A stretch of DNA of 6,359 nucleotides, taken from Planctomycetota bacterium. GTDB taxonomy: Bacteria > Planctomycetota > Planctomycetia > Pirellulales > UBA1268. The notes beneath the pieces were generated by a model. The model saw only the letters and a program-made list of their open reading frames with translations, was not told where the DNA came from and made no database searches. This document shows positions 1-6,359 of this stretch, one piece after another. Positions within the stretch are counted from its first letter, which is position 1, and every line of letters starts with the position of its first letter. A program made the position numbers and the translations under genes. Location: NCBI GenBank assembly GCA_003669255.1, contig QWPO01000053.1, forward strand, positions 1 to 6,359, in the 5' to 3' direction.

Positions 1-25
1 AGCGTGATTGTCCGCGGGTAGGAAG

Positions 26-3000
26 TCATTCGATCACCCTCCTCAGGAGAACCGCATCCCAGACGTTGTGATCCTTGCCCGGCTCGTGGGCCACGGGGAT
101 CGAGCGGTCAATGACGTAGAATGCTCGGTGAAAACGCACTGAATCGGGATCCCCCGGAACCATGCTGGTCGCCGGGGCGACCGACTCCCGCAGCGTGATC
201 CAAACACCAAAAAGATGAGAGCGGGGGGTTGCGACGTTGGCGAGTCGAGTTGCGGTGTAGAGCTTGTGGGCCAAGCTGTAGTCCTGGGCCGTTTTGAGTG
301 CGGCGTTAACGTCCTCAATGGGGAGAGTGGCGAAGGTGGCGGTGCCGGACAGCGAGAGCATGGCCTGGAGAGATCGGGCGGGCTTGTCGCCCAGTTTCGC
401 GCCATTGTTGCGATCCGATACTTCTACGGCTGACGGATCGTCGGCGCGAGTCTTCACCGCACTAGCGGAAACACCGTTGGTCCCGGCGAGCGATCCGGCC
501 ACTACTGCATTCCAAACATCGTCGGCAACGACGGTGTTGAGGTTCACCCGTCCCGGTTCACGATAGGCCGAAAGCTGGTTGACCGGTGTCGTGACAGCGT
601 CGATGCCGGCGAGATCACGAAGGGTGTCGGTGAAGGCATCGGCACCCACAGTTCCGTGGATCCCGGCAAAACGCGTCGGCACCGTCACGGCGTCGAAGAG
701 CGGCGGGCTCTTGAGCGTCTTGAGCAGTCCGGGAAGATAGTTGTCATCGGCTGCCACCGGGGCTAGCGACGGCTTGGTGTATTCCTTGAGCAAGTTCGCT
801 GAATCGAGTCTGTGGACGAGGAGGAGTTCCGGTGAACCATTGAGCGGGCGATTCGGCCAGTGGAACCACACCGGGTTGTCGGTAGGGGCAGCGCCAGGGG
901 TCAGCGGCCCGAGCTTGATGCTCGGCGCCGGGACGGCCGCTGGGAAATCCGACTTCCAGAAGGCCGTTGCCCCGCTGGCGACCCGTGTCGTTTTCGATGG
1001 CGGGGCCGGGGGGGCACCCGGGGCAACCGGTGTACGATTTGCGACTTGGACCGTGGCCTGATCGACGACCCGGTAGATGGCCATGCCGGTCAACTGCGGC
1101 GTAGTCAGGTTCGAGGGGTCGACGGTGGGATTGACGGTCCAGGCGTTGTCGCCCTTCTTAACGGTCGCGGCCGGGTCGGTGAGCCGCTCGAGATACACCG
1201 TCGCGTCGCGCGGCTGGCCCGGCGGGCGAAGAGTCCCCGGAACGCGGAATGAACCAAGGGCGACTTTTGAGGCGGCCGCGTCGATGTCGACCGGCAGGGT
1301 GTTTGTGCCGTGCAGGCAGAGCCAGCCGTCTGCCGCGATCCGGGGGGTGCTCGTCACCGTGATGCCGCTCGGCGTCAGTTCGTTGGTGGCCGGGGTATTC
1401 GTATCGAGGCGGACGTAGCTAGTCTGGCCGTCCGCGACGATCCTCAGCCGCCAAACCGGACAGACATTCGGATCGAGTGAGTTGACGAGTGCTCCGCCAG
1501 ACTTCCGCCCGAGGTCGACCGCGTCGAGTGGCCCCTTCGCGAGATTCGTTGGCTCGTTGTCGCGGTAGGCGTCTAAGGCGGCATCGATTGGTTCAGCCGA
1601 CACGGAGACGGGCGGCTGACCGGCTGCCGTCATTGCGTAGGCCTTGGCATTCCAGGGACGGTGCAGCATCACGAAAAATTCGCCCGTCGTGTCGTCCTCC
1701 CAGGCGCTCGTCTCTGTGATCACGATTTCGGGCCGCTCCGTGCCGAAGACGAGTTTCCTGTCTGTCACGCCCGCGTCGATTTTGCTCGCGTCGCCGTCCA
1801 CTTGCCAGCCATTGCTCGGGTCTTCGTCATACTCGAAGGGAGTCATCGTCGAGTCTGCATCGCGATACTCGACGACGTTGGCCGCCCATTGGGCGCACTT
1901 CGCCGCGTCGAATCCCTTGGTGCCATCGGGATCGTTCGAAAGCAGCCAGAGGAGAAGGTAGAGATCCTGGAAGTAGGCCTGGCGCTGAAGGTAGTAAGCG
2001 TGATTCGGGTTGTAACCGCCGGTCGGCTTCTCGGAAGTGAGCGGGCGGTTGAGGTCGAATCGCTCCCCCCTGGCAATCTCACGCCCCATGAGTCCCGTGA
2101 AGAACCCGGTCGTCGTATCGATTGCGGAGTAGAACTCCCGGCTCTGGTTCGGATCGCCCGTAAAATAGTTCCAGAGCGTCCGCTGGGAATCGGAGATGTA
2201 CTTCGCGGCCGTTCCCGTGACGACTGTCGTGTCCCAACTGTCGGTCGTCACCCGCAGCCTTGCCTCCTCGCAGAAAGAGCCGAGCATCGCCTCCATGCGC
2301 GGGGGCAACTTTGCGGAGTCGATGTCGTAGGGCCGGAGGACGTTCTCTAGTTCGGAGAGGTTAAAAAGATTCCCGTTGGGATTGGTGAGCGTCGTGGCTG
2401 TGTTAAGCCATGAATTGCGGGGTGCTCGCGTATCCAGGCGGATTTCGTACGGATCATCCCTCGTCTCTACGTCGGGGGCCCTGTTCGTTGACCATTCCGC
2501 TTTTGCGTACACCATCCGGGGCACGACTCCCGAGGTGCCGGCTCCGACAGCGGTTGTCTTCATGCGGCCGTGGAGATCAGGCGGCGCGTTGTAGGCGGCC
2601 CGTGGTTTCGGAACAGTTCCGGTCGGAGAACTGGTCTTTGTCCAGTTGAACCGGTCGCCGTCGTCGCCATTCCACCAGAGGGGGGGCACGCCGTCGTTGC
2701 CTGTCGTGCGCAGAGGATCGGTGGAGGCAGACGCTGGATTCGCGCGGGCACGATGGTCGTTGATCGCGCTGACGAGATCGTTCTCCTGCGGCTTTCCGGG
2801 ACGTGTTCGGGGGAAATCGCGTTCGAGTTGGAGGCGGCAGTTCGCGCTGGTGAAGCGCGTCCCCGGAGCCCAACTGGCGTACGGGCTGCCGTATCGTCCC
2901 TCAATATCCATGACCTGCGGCGTGTTTGCGAAAACGCCGCTAGCATCGGCGGAATAAAACCGACTTCCGACACCATACTCGCCGTTCGCCTTCTCTCCGT

Positions 3001-4339
3001 CGCTGTTGGAGAGTCGGCTGGCGCGAACGCCGGTGCGAATATAGGCACTGGGGTTTTCGACTGGTCTGCCGTTGGCGGCGGTTAGCAATTCCGTCGTGGA
3101 ACGCCGTTTTGGTGGATAGAGTGTGTCGTCGTCTGGAAAGAGCCTGCCGATGTCGATCTCCGGCGGCCCGTAGCCGCTGCCCATGGGCAGGGCCGCCAGC
3201 GCCTGGCCGGAGACCGGTACGTCTGTCCCAGAGGGCCAAAGGGTGTGGGTGCCGCTGTTCACGCTCGACGGGTAGAGCAGTTGTGACAGCGTGCCGTGGG
3301 CGTTGACGTTGATTCGCCCGTCGAGGTCGAGCACGAGAACTGAAGCGTCGAGAAGGACGCGATCACCGTTCGGGGAGATCACCGTGGGCAGCCCGAAGTC
3401 AATGAAGAACCCGTCCTGCTTGCCATCGTTGTCGTTGTCCGCGCCGTAGGCGAACCCCGATGGATCAACGAGCGACAGCGTTCCGAGCACGGCCGCCGAG
3501 GAGCCGGACTGCACAAATCCGACCTTTTTCACGATCGAAGACGAGATCAACGGGGCGCTGGGGGCATGGTCGTTCGACGTGTCGGCTGGGGCGATGTGCG
3601 CGAGGAAGGGGTTTTGGTCGTCGAAGCCGTCCCAAGGTTCGTGGGGGGATGTGCGAGTTCCATCTCCGGCGAACTCGCGCCCGTTGATCACGAGTTTACA
3701 CGTGGTTCCGAGCGGTACCGGCTGATAAGGGCGGTTCCGAGGCTGATTGTCGACCTGAAGTCGAAAGCTCTTGTCGGCGTTTTCCGTAGCTCGCAGGATC
3801 CGATGGCTGCTCGGTTCACGGCCGGGGCCAAGAATCGTGACAATTCGGCCGTTGAGATCAGGAGCCGCAAAAGGAGCTGTTACCGCTGTAGTAAAGTACA
3901 TGGCGGGAATCGTCAACAAGGGAGCCTGTTCATAGACCGCGAAATTGCCCCCCTCGCCGGCAGACGGAAGAGCGTCAGCCTGCAAGGTGTCGTAGCCATA
4001 TTTGTCGGCGAGGAGCGACTCGAGCACGGTGGCGTCGACGCCTGCCGGGCGCGGATAGGCGACCCCGAAGGTAAGCGTTCGAGTGGAATTGGGGCTGACG
4101 TTCCCGCGCAGCACCCGCAGCATGACGGTGTCGAGAATCTGCGAATGGGGGAGCCGAACGTTGTCGCTACGAAGCGACAGTCTCGAAAACGACTTGGCAG
4201 TCTCGCGGGCCCTCGTCGTGACAACGAGATAAGCCGCCCCGAGCATCATGAACAGCGTAAGCATGGACAGAACGACAAGCAGCAAAACACCGCGACGTTG
4301 CCTGGTCTCGCGAGATTGGTATGAGCGTGAGTTGTTCAT
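26..4339 (-). CDS. Giant GspK-like membrane-anchored protein (1437 aa), planctomycete type
   Basis: Stop TGA at 28-26. N-terminus: basic residues 10-16 (RETRQRR), then Gly17 and a hydrophobic helix at about 17-40 (VLLLVVLSMLTLFMMLGAAY), then RAR. This is prepilin-like, but mature position +5 is Val, not Glu, as in the minor pseudopilin GspK. The remaining 1400 residues should lie outside the cytoplasm. Visible motifs: a DNDNDGKQD loop (301-309) fitting DxDxDGxxD calcium sites; DLDGRINVNAHG (338-349); ELENVLRPYDID (about 662-673); NVVEYRDAD followed by FEYDEDPSNGW (about 821-844); GTERPEIVITETSAW (866-880); a Pro/Ala-rich linker (about 1105-1119); REPGRVNLNT (1260-1269), similar to the GspK VNLNT signature; and a C-terminal block with AFYVIDRSIPV (about 1406-1416). 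Six cysteines are scattered. Proteobacterial GspK is about 300 residues, so this is greatly expanded. It lies 78 nt after the GspI/PilV-like gene and is probably in the same operon. ATG 4339 was preferred over GTG 4357 because it gives a usual-length basic leader; neither start has a strong ribosome binding site (GGAA lies 12 nt before the ATG). I infer a pseudopilus tip or surface protein; the biochemical function is unknown. Confidence 0.88.
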   Translation of the reverse strand: MNNSRSYQSRETRQRRGVLLLVVLSMLTLFMMLGAAYLVVTTRARETAKSFSRLSLRSDNVRLPHSQILDTVMLRVLRGNVSPNSTRTLTFGVAYPRPAGVDATVLESLLADKYGYDTLQADALPSAGEGGNFAVYEQAPLLTIPAMYFTTAVTAPFAAPDLNGRIVTILGPGREPSSHRILRATENADKSFRLQVDNQPRNRPYQPVPLGTTCKLVINGREFAGDGTRTSPHEPWDGFDDQNPFLAHIAPADTSNDHAPSAPLISSSIVKKVGFVQSGSSAAVLGTLSLVDPSGFAYGADNDNDGKQDGFFIDFGLPTVISPNGDRVLLDASVLVLDLDGRINVNAHGTLSQLLYPSSVNSGTHTLWPSGTDVPVSGQALAALPMGSGYGPPEIDIGRLFPDDDTLYPPKRRSTTELLTAANGRPVENPSAYIRTGVRASRLSNSDGEKANGEYGVGSRFYSADASGVFANTPQVMDIEGRYGSPYASWAPGTRFTSANCRLQLERDFPRTRPGKPQENDLVSAINDHRARANPASASTDPLRTTGNDGVPPLWWNGDDGDRFNWTKTSSPTGTVPKPRAAYNAPPDLHGRMKTTAVGAGTSGVVPRMVYAKAEWSTNRAPDVETRDDPYEIRLDTRAPRNSWLNTATTLTNPNGNLFNLSELENVLRPYDIDSAKLPPRMEAMLGSFCEEARLRVTTDSWDTTVVTGTAAKYISDSQRTLWNYFTGDPNQSREFYSAIDTTTGFFTGLMGREIARGERFDLNRPLTSEKPTGGYNPNHAYYLQRQAYFQDLYLLLWLLSNDPDGTKGFDAAKCAQWAANVVEYRDADSTMTPFEYDEDPSNGWQVDGDASKIDAGVTDRKLVFGTERPEIVITETSAWEDDTTGEFFVMLHRPWNAKAYAMTAAGQPPVSVSAEPIDAALDAYRDNEPTNLAKGPLDAVDLGRKSGGALVNSLDPNVCPVWRLRIVADGQTSYVRLDTNTPATNELTPSGITVTSTPRIAADGWLCLHGTNTLPVDIDAAASKVALGSFRVPGTLRPPGQPRDATVYLERLTDPAATVKKGDNAWTVNPTVDPSNLTTPQLTGMAIYRVVDQATVQVANRTPVAPGAPPAPPSKTTRVASGATAFWKSDFPAAVPAPSIKLGPLTPGAAPTDNPVWFHWPNRPLNGSPELLLVHRLDSANLLKEYTKPSLAPVAADDNYLPGLLKTLKSPPLFDAVTVPTRFAGIHGTVGADAFTDTLRDLAGIDAVTTPVNQLSAYREPGRVNLNTVVADDVWNAVVAGSLAGTNGVSASAVKTRADDPSAVEVSDRNNGAKLGDKPARSLQAMLSLSGTATFATLPIEDVNAALKTAQDYSLAHKLYTATRLANVATPRSHLFGVWITLRESVAPATSMVPGDPDSVRFHRAFYVIDRSIPVAHEPGKDHNVWDAVLLRRVIE
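533..562 (-). other. GspK-like VNLNT motif near the C-terminus of the giant protein
   Basis: Residues 1260-1269 read REPGRVNLNT, followed by VVADDVWNAVVAG. GspK proteins carry an INLNTA-type motif at the start of their SAM-like helical domain. This match supports the K-type assignment along with the missing +5 Glu. A second related motif, DLDGRINVNAHG, lies at residues 338-349. Confidence 0.55.
3413..3439 (-). other. DxDxDGxxD calcium-type loop in the GspK-like protein
   Basis: Residues 301-309 read DNDNDGKQD, an exact DxDxDGxxD pattern as found in EF-hand-like, dockerin and thrombospondin type 3 calcium loops. It is followed by GFFIDFGLP. Calcium binding is inferred from the pattern only. 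Confidence 0.6.
4220..4291 (-). other. N-terminal hydrophobic anchor of the GspK-like protein
   Basis: Residues 17-40 form an uninterrupted hydrophobic stretch preceded by RQRR and followed by TTRARE. The basic flank before it predicts N-in topology with the large body outside. Gly17 at the start of the helix could be a prepilin peptidase site, but the absence of Glu at +5 makes this the GspK-like variant or an uncleaved signal anchor. Confidence 0.8.
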
Positions 4340-4360
4340 GGTTGCGAGGATTTCCACTAG

Positions 4361-4389
4361 GTCGCCAGCCGCTTGCCCGGCGTGGCGAC
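4361..4389 (-). other. Strong intergenic hairpin ahead of the large GspK-like gene
   Basis: On the plus strand GTCGCCA (4361-4367) pairs with TGGCGAC (4383-4389), and GCCG (4368-4371) pairs with CGGC (4378-4381). That gives 11 base pairs with one bulged base (4382) and a 6-base loop (4372-4377). It sits in the 78-nt gap between the second and third genes, 21 nt before the preferred ATG. In the direction of transcription no run of T follows it, so it is not a standard intrinsic terminator. It may be an RNA processing or stabilising element, an attenuator, or a structure that tunes translation of the downstream gene; these roles are inference. Confidence 0.6.
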
Positions 4390-4417
4390 GGTCATTCGAG
4401 AAGGCGTGAGGTAGCGC

Positions 4418-5404
4418 TCAGCGTGAATAGGCACTTGAGCCTTCGACTACGATCATCTGTTCGGCCATCCCCACGGAATCGAGGAGCACGCGGACCGTCG
4501 AGCCGGGGTTCGGCCGAGGGCTCGCAAAGGTCACAAAGGCGCGGATCGTCCCGCCAACTGCGGAGTCGTCAACGCTTGCCATCAGGATCTGGCTCCATCG
4601 CTGGTACTGCGCGAACCTGCCTGCTTTTTCCGGGTCATAAATCACGACGCCGGGGTGAATGATCTCCTTGAACGTTCGGCCCGCGGGGATGTCGGCGACG
4701 TTCATCCTCAGGGACTCCGTGGCATCGTCGTAGAAGGCGGGCACGGTCAGCCCGGTCTCGTCGGTGGAGGTGCGGTTATGAAACACGACTACCGTGAGCT
4801 TCGCCACGTCACCGGCGACGGGCGGCCGCTCTCCGAAGTTGTCGGCGAGCGCGAGCGAGTAGAGGCTCGACATTCGTCCCTGGAATGCTCGCACTCCGCT
4901 GATCTGAGTGTTGATCGGAGGATCGTCAGCGCCGGTTCCCGGTGCCAGCACAACGTCATCCCGGTTTTGTGTATAGAGCCGAGTGGCCTGCCATGGCGCC
5001 GCGACCCCCGAAGGAGGTCCCGCCGACGAATAGATTCCGGTGGTCTTGAGCATCGCGCCGACGGCATTCGGAAAGTTTCCGTTTGGCCAGGATGAAAGCG
5101 GCGCGGCCCCTCTGTCGGCCTCGATCCGCTGGATGGCGGGATCGAAGACCCAGACGGCGCCGTTAATGCTGGCGGACGTCCCTGAGATGACCACGGAGTC
5201 GGCCCGGGTGAGCCCGAAGGTGACCGCGTCGGCCAGTCCGTTGGCGGCGGCGGTGGCTGCCCGATCGAGCACGACGGCGCGGGCGGCCTGCGACTGTCCG
5301 GCAGGCACGAGCGAGACGACACTCGTGAGACCGATGGCGAGGATGCCGATCGAGATCAGCACCTCCATAAGCGTGATGCCCCTGCGGGCGGTTGGAATGG
5401 TCAT
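4418..5404 (-). CDS. GspI/PilV-like prepilin-type protein (328 aa)
   Basis: ATG at 5404, TGA at 4420-4418. The N-terminus is a classical type IV prepilin/type II pseudopilin signal: short basic leader MTIPTARRG, cleavage expected after Gly9, then ITLMEVLISIGILAIGLTSV with the conserved Glu at mature position +5 (residue 14) and a hydrophobic helix at about residues 10-33. The ITLMEVLIS start and IGILAIGL helix are closest to the GspI/PilV minor subunits. The body (about 35-328) is not a known enzyme; it is beta-rich with a late block of TVRVLLDSVGMAEQMIVVEG. At 328 residues it is much longer than proteobacterial GspI (about 120), which I recall as common in planctomycete versions. The start was chosen because GGAGG at 5418-5414 sits 9 nt upstream and the leader is then the usual length; a GTG at 5410 in the same frame is too close to that site. 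Processing by a prepilin peptidase and insertion in the inner membrane are expected; neither the peptidase nor the assembly machine is in the window. Confidence 0.9.
   Translation of the reverse strand: MTIPTARRGITLMEVLISIGILAIGLTSVVSLVPAGQSQAARAVVLDRAATAAANGLADAVTFGLTRADSVVISGTSASINGAVWVFDPAIQRIEADRGAAPLSSWPNGNFPNAVGAMLKTTGIYSSAGPPSGVAAPWQATRLYTQNRDDVVLAPGTGADDPPINTQISGVRAFQGRMSSLYSLALADNFGERPPVAGDVAKLTVVVFHNRTSTDETGLTVPAFYDDATESLRMNVADIPAGRTFKEIIHPGVVIYDPEKAGRFAQYQRWSQILMASVDDSAVGGTIRAFVTFASPRPNPGSTVRVLLDSVGMAEQMIVVEGSSAYSR
5378..5404 (-). other. Prepilin leader peptide with cleavage site after Gly9
   Basis: The codons for MTIPTARRG encode a nine-residue basic leader ending in Gly. The mature protein would begin ITLME, with Glu at +5. 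This matches the prepilin peptidase (PilD/GspO family) consensus G|[FILM]xxxE. Cleavage itself is inferred. Confidence 0.85.
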
Positions 5405-5406
5405 GG

Positions 5407-6359
5407 TCACCTTCCTCCAGCCGTGATTTCGGAGCGGATGAATTGCTGGGATGTCGCCAGCGCGGCCGCGAGAGCCGTTGCATTCGTCACGTCGATCGCG
5501 GCGCGAATCGGCATGCACTCGGCGGTCTTGACGATGCCACTGGCTGGGTCGATGCCGATCCAGTAGGAGTCGCCATACTGCCAGTTAAACCCCGTGCTGT
5601 CGTCGGCGGGGTCGTATCCGGCGTTGGCCCAAGGATTGGTGGTCGCCCTGTCAACGCGACCAACCAACAGGAACACCGGGCCGGTGAAGGTTTGCCGCGT
5701 GGAGAACGCAGATCCATCCGTCGCAGTCGATTCGGTGAAGATCTGCCTGACGCGGCCGGTCGCGTCAAAGAGGACGGTCACCGCCGAGATCGCCGTGCCG
5801 GAAGACATGAATCGGTTGTACGTCGAGTTGCCGTAGCCCGACCACGCAAGATCGACACAGCGACTGTCGGGGATCGTGAAAGCCTGCCCGCTCCGGACGG
5901 GTTGGCGAAGGATCTCAAATGGGTGAAGGTCGGGAGTCGTAGTCGGCCAAGGGGTATTTCGTTCCGACTGACCCGCGAGTTCTGAGGCCGAAGCGGAGCC
6001 TCCGAGTGATCCCCGTAGTCGAACGCCGTAAGCCCCCCCCGCGACAAGTTCGTACCAGGCGTTGTTGCCGTCAAACCGGATCAGGTCACCGGTTTGAAGA
6101 TTGCGGGCCGACGGAATCACCTCGCCAGAACCCGTGTAGCCATCGACGAAATTGAGCGTCCTAGTTAGTTGTCCGCTGCCCGTGATTCTTGCTCGCGACA
6201 TCAGCGAATCGCCTCTGTAGACCTGCGGAATACCGGCCTGAAACAGGTCGATCGCGTAGGTGGCATTCGAATTCGTCGGGGGGCGCACGAACGACACGCC
6301 GGCCCACTCTGGTCGCCCGATGGCCCGCGACTGGGCTCGGGCGACGAACGTCGAGGCGA
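5407..6359 (-). CDS. GspH-like prepilin/pseudopilin, N-terminus cut off by window edge
   Basis: The frame is open from the window edge to a TGA at 5409-5407, giving 316 visible residues. No in-frame stop precedes the first internal candidate start (GTG at 6297), so the true start and the expected prepilin leader and hydrophobic helix lie outside the window. The first visible residues, TFVARAQSRAIGRPEWAGVS, resemble the stretch just after the N-terminal helix of GspH/FimT-type minor pseudopilins, where an alpha helix with an 'ARxxAI..GR' pattern leads into the first beta strand. The following segment (DLFQAGIPQVYRGDS) and the C-terminal GDSYWIGIDPASGIVKTAE recall planctomycete prepilin-like proteins. 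The rest is beta-rich, with many Gly, Ser and Thr, as expected for a globular pseudopilin head. The stop lies 2 nt before the next gene's ATG, so the two are almost certainly co-transcribed. The role (minor subunit of a pseudopilus or pilus, envelope-located) is inferred. It could instead be a GspG-like or generic planctomycete prepilin; the missing N-terminus prevents a firm subtype. Confidence 0.82.
   Translation of the reverse strand, partial: ASTFVARAQSRAIGRPEWAGVSFVRPPTNSNATYAIDLFQAGIPQVYRGDSLMSRARITGSGQLTRTLNFVDGYTGSGEVIPSARNLQTGDLIRFDGNNAWYELVAGGAYGVRLRGSLGGSASASELAGQSERNTPWPTTTPDLHPFEILRQPVRSGQAFTIPDSRCVDLAWSGYGNSTYNRFMSSGTAISAVTVLFDATGRVRQIFTESTATDGSAFSTRQTFTGPVFLLVGRVDRATTNPWANAGYDPADDSTGFNWQYGDSYWIGIDPASGIVKTAECMPIRAAIDVTNATALAAALATSQQFIRSEITAGGR
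5414..5418 (-). promoter_or_regulatory. Shine-Dalgarno GGAGG for the GspI/PilV-like gene
   Basis: Reading the minus strand, GGAGG is followed by 9 nt and then ATG at 5404. The site lies within the last codons of the upstream gene, whose TGA (5409-5407) is only 2 nt before the ATG. This suggests translational coupling, and the spacing decides the start in favour of ATG 5404 over GTG 5410. Confidence 0.75.

Noticed and set aside
1..25. Downstream terminator or next gene start after the giant gene
   Set aside because: Only 25 bases remain; a short CCGCGG palindrome (12-17) is the only structure and is too small to interpret.
1661..2350. Plus-strand open frame of 229 codons
   Set aside because: It lies antisense inside the giant gene, opposite blocks that look conserved at the protein level on the minus strand. 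Composition is atypical and no motif was seen.
2560..3048. Minus-strand 162-codon frame out of phase within the giant gene
   Set aside because: Same strand but a different frame from a continuous 1437-codon gene; the translation is Arg/Pro/Ala/Ser-rich low-complexity text typical of frame-shifted GC-rich coding DNA. There is no sign that the main frame is broken here.
3566..4324. Plus-strand open frame of 252 codons opposite the start of the giant gene
   Set aside because: It is fully antisense to a well-supported gene. The translation is rich in Arg, Gly and Val with no recognisable domain, as expected from long antisense frames in GC-rich DNA.
4340..4357. Upstream GTG start adding six residues (MEILAT) to the giant protein
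   Set aside because: The GTG comes 3 nt after the hairpin with no visible ribosome binding site, and the ATG at 4339 gives a more usual basic leader. It cannot be excluded, because the ATG also lacks a strong site.
4361..4389. Intrinsic transcription terminator between genes two and three
   Set aside because: The stem is strong but the sequence after it in the transcribed direction (CTAGTGGAAATCC) has no T run, so the standard definition is not met.
5392..5985. Plus-strand open frame of 197 codons
   Set aside because: It overlaps the end of the GspH-like gene and the start of the GspI/PilV-like gene in antisense. Composition is Arg/Gly-rich and there are no family features.

Overview
The window is GC-rich (roughly 60% by eye) and almost entirely coding. 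All three genes lie on the minus strand, transcribed from the right edge to the left edge. The proteins look planctomycete (Pirellulales-like). They pair classical prepilin or pseudopilin N-termini with sequence blocks I recall from planctomycete 'prepilin-type N-terminal cleavage/methylation domain' clusters. The largest gene encodes a very long single-anchor protein with blocks such as ERPEIVITET, NVVEYRDAD and AFYVIDRSIPV. That assignment comes from memory of such proteins, not from a search.

Layout in transcription order: (1) 6359-5407, the C-terminal part of a GspH-like pseudopilin whose N-terminus lies outside the window. (2) 5404-4418, a 328-residue GspI/PilV-like prepilin with a textbook cleavage site (RRG|ITLME); it starts 2 nt after the previous stop and its ribosome binding site lies inside the upstream gene. 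(3) A 78-nt gap (4340-4417) holding a strong imperfect hairpin. (4) 4339-26, a 1437-residue protein with an N-terminal GspK-like anchor that lacks the +5 glutamate, and a large, probably extracytoplasmic body. The body carries a DxDxDGxxD calcium-type loop and two INVN/VNLNT motifs, the second resembling the GspK VNLNT signature. The last 25 bases (1-25) are the start of the next intergenic region or gene and show nothing callable.

Functional picture (inference): the three genes look like the minor-pseudopilin module (H-, I- and K-like) of a type II secretion or type IV pilus-like machine. Such proteins form the tip complex of a pseudopilus. The K-like member is several times longer than the roughly 300-residue proteobacterial GspK, so it may be a large tip or surface protein. 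No secretion ATPase, platform protein, secretin or prepilin peptidase is in the window, so the partner machine cannot be identified from here. No RNA genes, mobile elements, CRISPR arrays or long repeats were seen, and no stretch over 300 bases lacks a gene.
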